Part shown: positions 10,697 to 19,815 of the stretch, piece by piece
Layout: every line of letters begins with the position of its first letter
Position numbering within the stretch: the stretch's first letter is position 1
Assembly (NCBI GenBank): GCA_946965045.2
Contig: OX337238.1
Span: forward strand, 682,001 to 746,000
Direction of reading: 5' to 3'
From: Epithemia pelagica
Lineage: Eukaryota > Bacillariophyta > Bacillariophyceae > Surirellales > Surirellaceae
Length of the DNA stretch: 64,000 nt
Made by a program: the position numbers and the translations under genes
The notes under the pieces: model-generated
Told to the model about the DNA's origin: nothing
The model's database searches: none
What the model saw: the letters and a program-made list of their open reading frames with translations, nothing else

Positions 10697-11316
10697 TCAA
10701 TTCCCAAAATATTTGGTGTCAACAAAATCTTTGTAAGTCACAAGTGGTATCTTTGTATGTTTTGCGGCTGTTACACCAAGATGGTCTTTTGAAGGGTGTT
10801 CCTTGATCCATTCCAAGCTTTTTGATGTTTTCCTGGTCACTGTGAAGTTGGACAGAAAATCATACAAACAAACATCTTCAAGTTCTTCTGGGCGGAACAA
10901 GTAATTTGCAACATCTGACGTCAGAAAGGTGTTTCCATCAATCGAATCAAGGGACAAATCTTGCAAGGTTGCTTTTTCAAAATTTTTGAGATTCACATAT
11001 GCAAAATCATGTGAATAACGAAACCTTGAGCCATTATTTCGCACCAAGTAAGAAGCCATCGGTGCACGCATATATGTGCAGAAGTGGACAGCAACATTGC
11101 CCCAATTAATGCCCTCATTCCAGAAGTTTCACGGTCTTGCTCAACTGTCTCAATTTCTGTCGAATTGGTAGTCTGCTCAAGTTCAAGCAATCTTTCCCGC
11201 ATTTTTCGTATCATTTGTTTAGCTGCATTTGTAAACAGTGAACTGTCTTCTTCTTGAGTATTCTTAGAAATGTAACATGTCATATACATGACACTTCCTC
11301 CGTCAACAGCTGTCAC
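10697..11316 (-). pseudogene. Helitron RepHel linker, frameshifted fragments
   Basis: Two overlapping minus-strand frames (11316-10993 and 11071-10697) fill the gap between the Rep and helicase frames. The first reads AVDGGSVMYMTCYISKNTQEEDSSLF, the segment that usually follows the Rep domain in Helitron proteins (..YisKY..K). The second continues with DFAYVNLKNFEKATLQDL and VCLYDFLSNF. The change of frame inside the overlap shows at least one indel. The stretch has no independent function. Confidence 0.6.
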
Positions 11317-11388
11317 AACATTAGTATTGCAACCAAAAATTTGGCTTGCATGACAATTGTGAATATTGACAAATGCATCATGGTGTTT

Positions 11389-13584
11389 TCAATTTGCTTT
11401 CAGTGTGAACAAGTGTCTGGATTGATCATTGCCTTTCCAATCAAACCACTTTGTTGAATCTTCCGAAAACTTCAACTCTGTTTTTTTGCACTCTGCACAC
11501 GGAATATGCATACGACACTCGTCTCCTTTCTTGAAACAAGAAATAGCATGTTTTGAGCGATGCAAATTGCGTAATACTGTCAGAACAAAGGTGCCATCAG
11601 TTGTCATTCTCTTGGGATGTAAGATCTGCTGACGCATCAGGAACAATTCCATTGAATTTGTGAGTGGAACATTGAAGGATGAAGCTTGTGCCATTGGGTC
11701 ATTCTGTGGTTGTTGTTCTTGAAAAGCCATGGCTGGGAGAATGTTTTTCAATCTGGAAAGAACAAGAGCTTCACTTGTCATTGCTGTGTTGCAGTTTGCG
11801 CATCTGACAATTGATTTCCCACCAAGGGATGTTACACCAATCTTTGTTCGCAAATTCCGAATGTCTTGTTTGGAACATGGGTGGAAGGCACGTGAGACAC
11901 AAGCATCATTTACACAAGGCGGAATAGTCTCGCCATGCATATGTGTGCTCATGACCTTTGATGCATAGTCAACTAAGAGCTTCGAAAAGTGTTCTCTTGT
12001 TGCCTGATTGGCAAGTCCTTTCAATAACTTTGACCACTTTAACAACCATAAGAGAAAATGATCATGAAGCGTTTTTCTTCCTTGCTCCTCAACTGCATCA
12101 CACCACGCAAGCAAATCACCAAATAAACCTTCATCAATTTTGTTCATTCTCTTTTTCATATCCCAGCCAAGGAGATGCTCAATCGTTATTGCAATCACAT
12201 TTTCAAAGTCAATACCACACATTCCCGGGTGAATCTGTCTAATGCGAGCACAGTCAAGGATGAATTCTTGTTGATCCAAAGTTGAAGTTGTAGCTGGGTT
12301 AGGTGGAATTGCTTCACCAACCTTTTTGTTCACCATTACACGCAGTCTGAAATTTACGGCATCTTCTGGTGTAATTGTAAACATCACACTTGGCAAACCA
12401 AATTTTGCAATCATTGCTAGCATATTTTGTTGTGCTTTTCTGGCAGCTCCTGCAGTGTGTCCCATAGAAGATGCGACAGCTTTCATCTTTCTCAAAAACT
12501 GGTCACTAGGACCTGATCCCTGGGCATTTTCAAGATGGCGCTTGATGGCATCTTGAATCTGTTCGTTAGTGATTGTAGCAAATGATTCTGCTTGTGTATC
12601 ACTGGTTTGCAAATATGAATTTGAGACCATTCTTTGACGCTCAAACATATTGTGTACGACACATACAAAATCAGCATGGTGAAAAAAATTGCTTGAGTGT
12701 CGCATCAGATGCCCAAAGTAACTCATTCCGACATGGGGATTTCCATCTTTATCATTGGCACCAATCCCATAAGGAAACTGTAAAGGAAATGCCTTCAGGA
12801 GATTAGAACCTTGATAGTCTTTCAACAAGGTTTTCGAAGGTCTTGAAATCAATGTTGCATCTTTATTGTCATGGTCTACCAAAAGACGATCAAGCGTCAT
12901 TTGCATGAAATCATCCTGGGAGGAGAACCCTCCATTTTTCTGCTGAGGTTCATCAGAATCAGGGAAGACCGCCGTGATTTCAAAAACTTGCTCAACATTG
13001 GACGTTGAGGCAGGTGCGTCATCACTTTTGTCAATGACAATTGGTTTTACAAGATGTTCTGGTGGCAAATCAAAGTCATGGTACAAATGATTGTGTTGTT
13101 TCAACCATTGTAGCGCTTTTTTGACCAAATTCCATCGAACGTTTGTGCGCTGACGAGTCAAAGCTTTCTGTGTAGGTGTGAAAGGACCTGTTAAAACAAC
13201 AGCAATTTGAGGCAGAAGAGGCGATTCATTGCTATTAAGTGGCGGTTGATCTGTGTCATCATTTTCATTCATATTGTCGCTGATGCCACTATTATTGTCT
13301 TGAATGTCATTTCCAACATCACTGACATTGTCATCATCACTATCATCCATGTCGTGATCAAAAAGTTCTGTCCATCGAGCAGCAATGTCTTGGCCAGTAT
13401 GTTCACATTGTTGTTCGCCATGATTAGGAAGTGCACTGTCAGCTTGTCCTGTTGCTGACAGACACCAATTTATAACCCCATTGACAGCTTTGAGGTCATT
13501 GTAATACAAGGAGTGCCAACCCTTAATTGATTTATGTGATCCTGCCGTGAATGAAAAAACGTGTTTGTTTGTCCTCGCCGGCAA
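11389..13584 (-). CDS. Helitron Rep (HUH endonuclease-like) region
   Basis: A 731-residue frame. The N-terminal third is acidic and low in complexity. From about residue 240 it follows the Helitron_like_N pattern: FPYGIGANDKDGNPHVGMS, then LPSVMFTITPEDAVNFRLRV. Next come GIDFENVIAITIEHLLGWD and GRKTLHDHFLLWLL; the HDH triplet sits where Helitrons carry the metal-binding HUH motif (usually LPHAHILLWL). LLVDYASKVM follows at the expected catalytic-tyrosine region. Paired Cys motifs near the C-terminus (CANC, CAEC) resemble zinc knuckles. The frame stops before the helicase, which continues in other frames, so the protein as encoded is incomplete. The domain would nick and rejoin single-stranded DNA in rolling-circle transposition. 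Confidence 0.75.
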   Translation of the reverse strand: MPARTNKHVFSFTAGSHKSIKGWHSLYYNDLKAVNGVINWCLSATGQADSALPNHGEQQCEHTGQDIAARWTELFDHDMDDSDDDNVSDVGNDIQDNNSGISDNMNENDDTDQPPLNSNESPLLPQIAVVLTGPFTPTQKALTRQRTNVRWNLVKKALQWLKQHNHLYHDFDLPPEHLVKPIVIDKSDDAPASTSNVEQVFEITAVFPDSDEPQQKNGGFSSQDDFMQMTLDRLLVDHDNKDATLISRPSKTLLKDYQGSNLLKAFPLQFPYGIGANDKDGNPHVGMSYFGHLMRHSSNFFHHADFVCVVHNMFERQRMVSNSYLQTSDTQAESFATITNEQIQDAIKRHLENAQGSGPSDQFLRKMKAVASSMGHTAGAARKAQQNMLAMIAKFGLPSVMFTITPEDAVNFRLRVMVNKKVGEAIPPNPATTSTLDQQEFILDCARIRQIHPGMCGIDFENVIAITIEHLLGWDMKKRMNKIDEGLFGDLLAWCDAVEEQGRKTLHDHFLLWLLKWSKLLKGLANQATREHFSKLLVDYASKVMSTHMHGETIPPCVNDACVSRAFHPCSKQDIRNLRTKIGVTSLGGKSIVRCANCNTAMTSEALVLSRLKNILPAMAFQEQQPQNDPMAQASSFNVPLTNSMELFLMRQQILHPKRMTTDGTFVLTVLRNLHRSKHAISCFKKGDECRMHIPCAECKKTELKFSEDSTKWFDWKGNDQSRHLFTLKAN

Positions 13585-13607
13585 AATGAGTGCGAGTTCG
13601 ACCTCAT

Positions 13608-13964
13608 TCAGCCATTGATGATAGCATTTTTGGGAAGTTTATCAGGGTCACTGTTCCTTTTTTTCATGTAAATGATGCAATGGTAACATTCTGAGCAACA
13701 TCCAAATCCTTCAGATTGTCCCTTTTTGATTGCATAAGAGGACGGTGAAAGAACCAAGCTTTGCAGCGGACGATACTTTCTGTTGGAATGAGAGGAATCG
13801 TAACACGTTTGTGTGTAATGTTTCTTGATCTGTTTCTGGCTCTCTAGTCCGGTACCATAGTGTGAAAAGTCAAGATTAGACTTCATGAATTTTGGTTTTA
13901 TTTTCTCATGAAGAATATCATCAATCTTCATCTGACCCAACCTTGATGAATTGATCACAGACAC
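13608..13964 (-). CDS. Helitron N-terminal fragment, Cys-rich
   Basis: A 118-residue frame just upstream (in the element's orientation) of the main Rep frame. It has a Cys/His cluster near its end (CCSECYHC), typical in position and style of the zinc-binding N-terminal segment of Helitron RepHel proteins. It ends 24 bp before the Rep frame begins, in a different frame, so it is best seen as the broken N-terminus of the same polyprotein. I would not treat it as an independent gene. Confidence 0.45.
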   Translation of the reverse strand: MSVINSSRLGQMKIDDILHEKIKPKFMKSNLDFSHYGTGLESQKQIKKHYTQTCYDSSHSNRKYRPLQSLVLSPSSYAIKKGQSEGFGCCSECYHCIIYMKKRNSDPDKLPKNAIING

Positions 13965-14196
13965 AACATACTTTTGGGAAAAACAAGTCTCCTTTCTTAG
14001 TCAATAGAGAATCCCGACTTGCCACTGCTCTGGCTATTCCTTTTTGGATCGAGGTGTCTCTAGCTAACATTTCTTGGTAATGCAGATCTTGCTGGTTACA
14101 ACTGGTGACAACTTAGGCCAAATGAGTATTGTGAGAAGAGAAGTCAAAGGTAAGTGACACAGTCAGTAGATAGGTCTTCTACCTAACTGTCACGAA

Positions 14197-14455
14197 CCAA
14201 CTGACAACTACATGTGGTTTCTGTGCTAAGGCAGCTATGCATACTCTTTGGAACATGTGGTTCGTGTATTAACAAGCTCCAAAATTTTTCTGCGACCTAA
14301 CTGGCGATACGAGATTCAGAGGAATGTCTACCAACTGACCTGCATATGGGTTCTGTGCTAACGGAGCTATGCATACTCTCTGTGACATGTGGTTTGTGTA
14401 TTAGGCTGTGAAATTGTTCTGCGACCAAACTGTTGATCCGAGATTCCAAGGAATT
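14197..14455. repeat. Two imperfect direct repeats of about 134 bp
   Basis: Both copies begin CCAACTGAC (14197 and 14331) and share the blocks TTCTGTGCTAA, AGCTATGCATACTCT, ACATGTGGTT, TGTGTATTA and TTCTGCGACC in the same order, with many point differences. They lie upstream of the Helitron coding region on the minus strand and may belong to its 5' end. No gene is visible from 13965 to 14672. Confidence 0.7.
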
Positions 14456-14672
14456 AGTTTCATTGGATCACTTTTGAATGATCGCAATATTTCCTTACTT
14501 ATCATTTGCGCTCAATTCATTCGATTGCATGGAATCTGAACTTTGTGGCACCACCACCATAGCATTAGGTTAATTTGAATGTGCTGCAGAAAAGAACGAA
14601 ATGATGTAGGAAGTTGTTGTGTTTGTTCGACTTCTGTTATAGTTTTGTCGAAACCTTTGCGAAGAAAGCATA

Positions 14673-15404
14673 ATGCCCCGTCATCGTGTAGGTCTCCGTT
14701 ATCGTGCAGGGTTTTTCCCTCATCCAGGCATGCCTGGTTATCTGGTACGTACTATCATCGAGGCAGGCTGTGCGTTTAAACCTGTTGATTGTATCGTTTA
14801 TTTCAGTGAGCATGATTTTTACATCCGTCTGTGTGTCATCCAAAAGTATTCCAAGGCAATTGATGTGTTGCGATATATCGCAGAAAGGATTCGATCACGA
14901 CTCTGTGATATTCGACTTTGTCAGGAAAATGGGAAACGTATTGCTATGAAGGCTTACGTCTATGACAACGATGATGATCTCATTGACGGGGTTGTTAAAT
15001 TAAGTTTGGTGGAGGAACATCACGAATTTAGCGAACCTGATCTTCCTGAGAATTATGTGCTTTCTTCGTCAACTGAAAATTGCAAACAAGAGAGTGACAA
15101 TGGTGACGACTGGGAAGACGATGAGGATTCTTATGAGAACGACGACTCAGAAGAAGAGGAAGATGAGGAATTCAGTGAGTTGGAGGTCAATCAAGAGGAA
15201 AGCGATTCCTATGAGAACGACGACTCAGAAGAAGAGGAAGATGAGGAATTCAGTGAGTTGGAGGTCAATCAAGAGGAAAGCGATGGAGGCGACGACTGGC
15301 AAGAGCAAGAGGATGACACTGAGGAAGACGATTCAGACGGACAAGATGAAGAGGATGGCTGTTATGGCAATTGGAATGGTGATTCAGATGAGAATGATGA
15401 TTAA
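14673..15404 (+). CDS. Unknown protein with basic N-terminus and long acidic tail, broken by a stop
   Basis: The frame encodes 243 residues. The first about 120 look like a folded domain (MPRHRVGLRYRAGFF..., then YLVRTIIEAGC and DFYIRLCVIQKYSKAIDVL) that I do not recognise. The rest is an Asp/Glu/Ser tail. A 78-bp segment is tandemly duplicated at 15126-15203 and 15204-15281. After the TAA at 15402-15404 the same frame continues as acidic sequence (DENDDSEEEE...) to a TGA at 15513-15515, so the TAA looks like a recent nonsense change inside a repeated GATGAGAATGATGATT unit. It sits in a repeat-rich accessory region between a Helitron and degenerate tandem repeats, so it may be element cargo or a decaying gene. 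Confidence 0.4.
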   Translation: MPRHRVGLRYRAGFFPHPGMPGYLVRTIIEAGCAFKPVDCIVYFSEHDFYIRLCVIQKYSKAIDVLRYIAERIRSRLCDIRLCQENGKRIAMKAYVYDNDDDLIDGVVKLSLVEEHHEFSEPDLPENYVLSSSTENCKQESDNGDDWEDDEDSYENDDSEEEEDEEFSELEVNQEESDSYENDDSEEEEDEEFSELEVNQEESDGGDDWQEQEDDTEEDDSDGQDEEDGCYGNWNGDSDENDD

Positions 15405-15730
15405 GATGAGAATGATGATTCAGAAGAAGAGGAACATGAATACAAGGTTAATGAAGAGAGCGACGAAGGGAGCGACGAGCAAGACGAGGAGGATGATGTG
15501 GAATATATGTTATGAACGAGATATGTAAGTATCTTGGTTATTCGTAATACCAAGAGAGTAAAACTAATAGTCTATTGATTGTCTAGCGCAAGCACACATA
15601 CGGTTTGGACTCATGTTATAATGGCAGACGCATGGACGCACAGTCTTAGTATAGTTGCTAGTGTTGTGGAATCGATGAACCAAACGAGAACCATACGTTC
15701 TTGTCTCATCCATGATTTAAAGCTAGTAAC

Positions 15731-16625
15731 GGATCATGGCGGAGTGGGTATTGTCGTGTGACTACTAGCGAATAGCATCCACAGTCTGTTTGGCGGGGTT
15801 CGTGGTGGCGGTTGGTTTGCGATGGCCTTGGCTCCTGGATCGAGAGGAGCTTTCCTCTTACGTACCAGAGGAATTCCCTACTCCGTTTTTGCGTTGCCCC
15901 ACCGACAATACTGATGATATTGACAATGACAAGACTCTGGTTTTTCTTTAAGAGTGGTGCCAAACCAAGGAAGACATTTCTTGGACGATTTCTGCTTGGC
16001 CACTCGTTTCGTGTCTTTCTCGTGTTGTCGTCTTGGTGAATTGGGGCGGTGTTGGTTTTGGCTTGGAGGATCATGGTGGAGTGGGTATTGTCGTGTGATT
16101 ACAGCCAATATTCGTGGTGGCGGTTGGTTTGCAATGGCCCCGGCTGCCGGGTCGAGGGGAGCTTTCCTCTTTTGTATCAGAGGAACCCTACTCCGTTTTT
16201 GCGTTGCCCCACCGACAATACTGTTGATGTTGATAATGGCAAGACTGTGGACGATTGCGAGCATCCTTGGGACGAGGCAACCACAGTGGTAATCGTTGTG
16301 GAACCAGTGTGCCTCGTGACGACGGACGACCAAAGACGGATTCATCCTCATTGCCATCCATTTAATCAAAGTCCAATTCATCTCAAGCCATCAGTTTCTG
16401 GTCCAAGTCCATTCGTTGCTTGGGAGGTGCATCCAAACTTGCTTGTTTTGTTCTGGTTTCTTTCAAGAGTAGTTCCAAACGACTGGTTGTGGTTCCTGTG
16501 GAAGATTGACGAAGAAATTTCTTGGACGGATTCTGCTTTGCCACTCGTTTCGTATCCTTCTCGTGTTGTTGTCTTGGTGAATTGGGCTGGTGCTACTACT
16601 CGTCCTCCTCGTTGGCGTTAGGATA
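15731..16625. repeat. Degenerate long tandem repeat block, period about 337 bp
   Basis: GGATCATGG(C/T)GGAGTGGGTATTG recurs at 15731 and 16068. Each is followed by GTGGTGGCGGTTGGTTTGC, a GAGGAGCTTTCCTCTT segment and CTCCGTTTTTGCGTTGCCCC. A second module (CATTTCTTGGACG..., TCTGCTT-GCCACTCGTTTCG and TCTCGTGTTG) occurs near 15975 and again near 16520. Several long frames cross the block on both strands, but their frames are not conserved between copies, so I call no gene. From 16626 to 17598 I see only unassigned sequence. Confidence 0.65.
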
Positions 16626-17598
16626 GGCTTGTACCAAAATGCCAATCCAAATGAGCCAAAATGCGTCCATGCGGTTGGATTCCGTACAAACTCATGAATC
16701 GTAGAATGCTTCACGGCCGTTCCTTCACCGTTGTTCGGTAGGAGTGGATACTTCCGAACTAAAGTTCCGCCTCTGTCGTGCTCACCAAATTTACGATAAA
16801 GAGAAGCGCCTCCTTACACGAACGAAAGAAATGCAACGAACGTTCGCCATGGGAGCACTTTTTGCGCGCCCATGATGTTGGTCGTCGTTGGGTGTTGGGT
16901 GTGATCGTTGGCTACGTTGATGGGCCCTCGTTTCGTTCACAATCCCTCCAACAAGATGGAGTGCTCTGATTTCCAACGATTGGTATCTCTGTGTTGCTGT
17001 GCAGTCGCTCTCTCGATCTCTTGGTCGAACAGAAGTCAACCAACCTCTGACTGAGCTATCGACGTCTCTCGTGTTCGTGTGCAAAGTCCAACAGCCAACA
17101 GCCATCACACAAGATCCTTGTCTGTCCTTGTTCACGCTTCACCTGCACTGGCGGTGTCAAAGTTGTTGTCAAACGTCGAACCGCCTCTCTTGCCATAAAT
17201 CTTTATCTTCCAAGATCCCACTATTATCATCACCATCATGTTCAAGGCCTGTAAGCTGCACAAAACTCGACCGATGATTGATCCATTCCAAAGCAGAGCT
17301 GACACAACAAATTTCGTTTCTCCGAGTTGGCCAAGGGAAACAAACCAGACATGTGCACAGTGCACTTTCCTCATTGTGATCATCCTCGTGCTTACAAACG
17401 AGATCATCCCGACAAAAAGGTGACCAATGGAGTATTTTCTTGTCCAGAAGCCGTCGAAATTTTATTCCTTCTCCCTTTGCCCTCATTGTGCGAGCCATGG
17501 TAAATTCTGGGGAAGGGCGTGATTGGGCTCATTACCAGAGTGCAAGATGCTCATATCCATCGACGAGAGTAGTTACGATCGTGTGTGTCTACAGAGCC

Positions 17599-18130
17599 TG
17601 CTTTCATTGGCGGGAAAGTGATACTCCTATGTGCATCTGAATCTTAGAATGTAGAGAGCCCGCCAACAAGAAAGAGTACTCTGAGACCATAGACAAGAGC
17701 CAAAACAAGTAAGAGTAGTATCGGTCTGTTGGGTCCTAGTTCGAAAGCGGAAGTTCCCTTAATAGAGGAAATTTCGTGTGCGTCTGCGGAGCCTGCTTTC
17801 ATTGGCGGGAAAGTGATACTCCTATGTGCATGTGAATCTTAAAATGTAGAGAGCCCGCCAACAAGAAAGAGTACTTTGAGACCATAGACAAGAGGGAAAA
17901 CAAGTAAGAGTAGTATCGGTCTGTTGAGTCCTAGTTCAAAAGCGGAAGATCCCTTAATAGAGGAAATTTCTACTCCTATATCCATTTGAATCTTAGCATG
18001 TAGAGAGCCCGCCAACAAGATGGAGTTCTCTGATTTCCATACACAAGAGGCAAACCAGTGAGAGTATTGGTCTGTTGAGTGCTGCTTCCAAGGCCAAACA
18101 TCCCGTAATAGAGGAAATTTATACTCCCAT
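17599..18130. repeat. Tandem repeat block, two-and-a-half units of about 196 bp
   Basis: CCTGCTTTCATTGGCGGGAA starts unit 1 (17599) and unit 2 (17795). Both continue through TGATACTCCTATGTGCAT, TGTAGAGAGCCCGCCAACAA, CATAGACAAGAG and CGGTCTGTTG to CCCTTAATAGAGGAAATTT. A third, shortened unit starts near 17970 and carries AACAAGATGGAGTTCTCTGA, a phrase also found in diverged form at 16948-16972, so the family is dispersed as well as tandem. No coding capacity is apparent. Confidence 0.7.
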
Positions 18131-18316
18131 GTGCATTTGAATTACAAATAGCGATGGGAGTATACCATGAAAACATTTTTCTCGGTTCTTGAACGGTTCC
18201 AATTGGAGAAGTGTTGAGGATCGAGAAAACACGATTTTCTCGATGCAGCCTCATCTCCTCAAGCCAAGTCCAACAATCAACTCATATTTCCTTCCTCGAC
18301 AAACAACATCCGCATC

Positions 18317-19301
18317 ATGACTCCACCAGCGAAAAAGGCAAGTTTGATTGTTGCGTCGTTCTATCACTACATGGCATTCATCCATGCTCACCTTTCTTTT
18401 TTCTTCTCCTCACCAGGAAACAATCAAGAAGTTCAAGTTCACGGCAACAAAGAAGAAAGGTGTTGCTCCTTCTCCGAGTAGATCGAAGCCCAGGGTCTCT
18501 GAGATCCATTCGGAACGTTGTGGCCCTAACTCACAGTTTATTGTTGCTTACATGAAGCTCGCAGGGACCAAAACAGAGCGGTCGGGATACATGAATCCTG
18601 TATTTGATCTGATTAAAGAAAAGGAAAAGTGCCTTTTTGATGAGTTTGATGTGCGAATTCAAAAACTGTATCGTCGTCTCTCACCTGAGAAGGATGAACC
18701 GATGATGAATGGCAACCCGGACAAGTCCGGAACCGAATACCCCTGGCCGTGCGTTGTTGGATTCTGTGACGACGCTGACAATGACACAAAGAAAAAGACT
18801 CTGACCAAAAATTTGTGTAAGACCATTGCCGAGGTGATGGAGAAGAATGACAAAGAACACGGATACAATCGCACTTACAGCTACAACACTCCTGACTTGG
18901 ATCACACCGGCAATATTCCTCGCCCTTTGGATAATCTGTTTCAAGATGAAGAAGTCAATGCTCTTGTTCAAAACTACTTCGAACTCGGTGATGACAATGA
19001 TCTGTTCACCTATCTTGGTGGCGAAGACGATGGTGTGGCAGACCAGGCTTTTTCGCGTGATGAATACGGCATGTACTCCAGAAGTGCAGTGAATCGCTGG
19101 AAATACCCGACTGGTAGGCTCCAAGACAACAAAGTCGACGAGAAGGAGTCCGAAGAAACGACCCCTGAGAATTGGAACACCGCGAAATTGCGTTTTGCGT
19201 TCTGGGTCGAGAATTGGATGGCAAATGGCAAACCAAAATCCCAAATCATCCAACCCACCGTGATGTGGAACCAAACTGCTAAGCTAGCTAGAATAAGATA
19301 A
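18317..19301 (+). CDS. Unknown protein, two exons with a GC-AG intron
   Basis: Exon 1 (18317-18337) encodes MTPPAKK; exon 2 (18417-19301) continues in phase with ETIKKFKFTATKKKG, giving 301 residues. The 79-bp intron starts AAG|GCAAGT, the classic consensus of GC-AG introns, and ends in a strong pyrimidine tract and CAG. The protein has a basic N-terminus, a central FIVAYMKLAGTKTERSGYM region, several charged helices and WPCVVGFCDDADND. I recognise no family and see no signal peptide. An upstream in-frame reading from 18348 is possible but would be intron sequence. It is surrounded by repeats and may belong to a lineage-specific family. Confidence 0.6.
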
Positions 19302-19561
19302 TAGAAGCTATCAAGATTACGATTGAGTGTGATCCATGTTCATTGATTTAGGGCAATGTTATTCTTTATCTACGTAGCTAATTGTGATCGGTGTGCATCC
19401 TCAATCCTCAGCCCTTCGTGTGCTATGCACTGCTATTTGACACAACAAACCAATGCACTGATAGAATGAAAAAATGAGATGGAGACAAACGACACACACA
19501 CAACATAGGATTAGCTACGATGAAGCTAGCCAAATAATGAGGATAAGCTGAAAACTCAAAA

Positions 19562-19815
19562 CGGCAGATTGGAGCTAAACGGCAGATCGGAGCTAAACGG
19601 CAGATCGGAGCTAAACGGCAGATCGGAGCTAAACGGCAGAAAGGCGCTAAACGGAAGGAGCTACGAGAAAACACGTAGGATTTTGTACTAGGAGGCGTTA
19701 AACGGCAGAAAGGCGCTAAACGGCAGAAAGGCGCTAAACGGCAGATCGGAGCTAAACGGCATATCGGAGCTAAACGGCAGATCAGAGCTAATCGGCAGAT
19801 CAGAGCTAAGCGGTA
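19562..19815. repeat. 18-bp minisatellite (GCTAAACGGCAGATCGGA)
   Basis: About a dozen copies of an 18-bp unit are arranged head to tail. Variants replace AGATCGGA by AGAAAGGC, and a unique stretch of about 40 bp (19655-19695) interrupts the array. The unit length is a multiple of three, so a minus-strand frame encodes repeated LAPICR, but the repeat by itself explains that frame and I do not call a gene. From 19302 to 19561 I see no other feature. Confidence 0.9.

Larger units (their letters stand above)
8326..13964 (-). mobile_element. Decayed Helitron (rolling-circle transposon), minus strand
   Basis: Six minus-strand frames in a row form the two parts of a RepHel protein: a Helitron Rep region (13584-11389) followed by a PIF1-like helicase (10678-9377, then 9255-8326). 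Frames switch near 13600, 11350, 11050, 10690 and 9300, so this copy is disrupted by indels and stops, or contains introns I could not define. The coding span sets a minimum extent. I could not fix the true TC...CTRR ends by eye: the 3' end must lie close to 8.1-8.3 kb beside the chromate transporter, and the 5' end is somewhere upstream of 13964, possibly including the tandem repeat at 14.2-14.5 kb. Base composition is visibly more AT-rich than the neighbouring host genes, consistent with a mobile insertion. Confidence 0.85.

Noticed and set aside
16049-16621. 190-codon plus frame across the 337-bp repeat block
   Set aside because: The reading frame is not conserved between repeat copies.
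19562-19815. Possible CRISPR array
   Set aside because: Units are contiguous 18-mers without unique spacers, in a eukaryotic genome.
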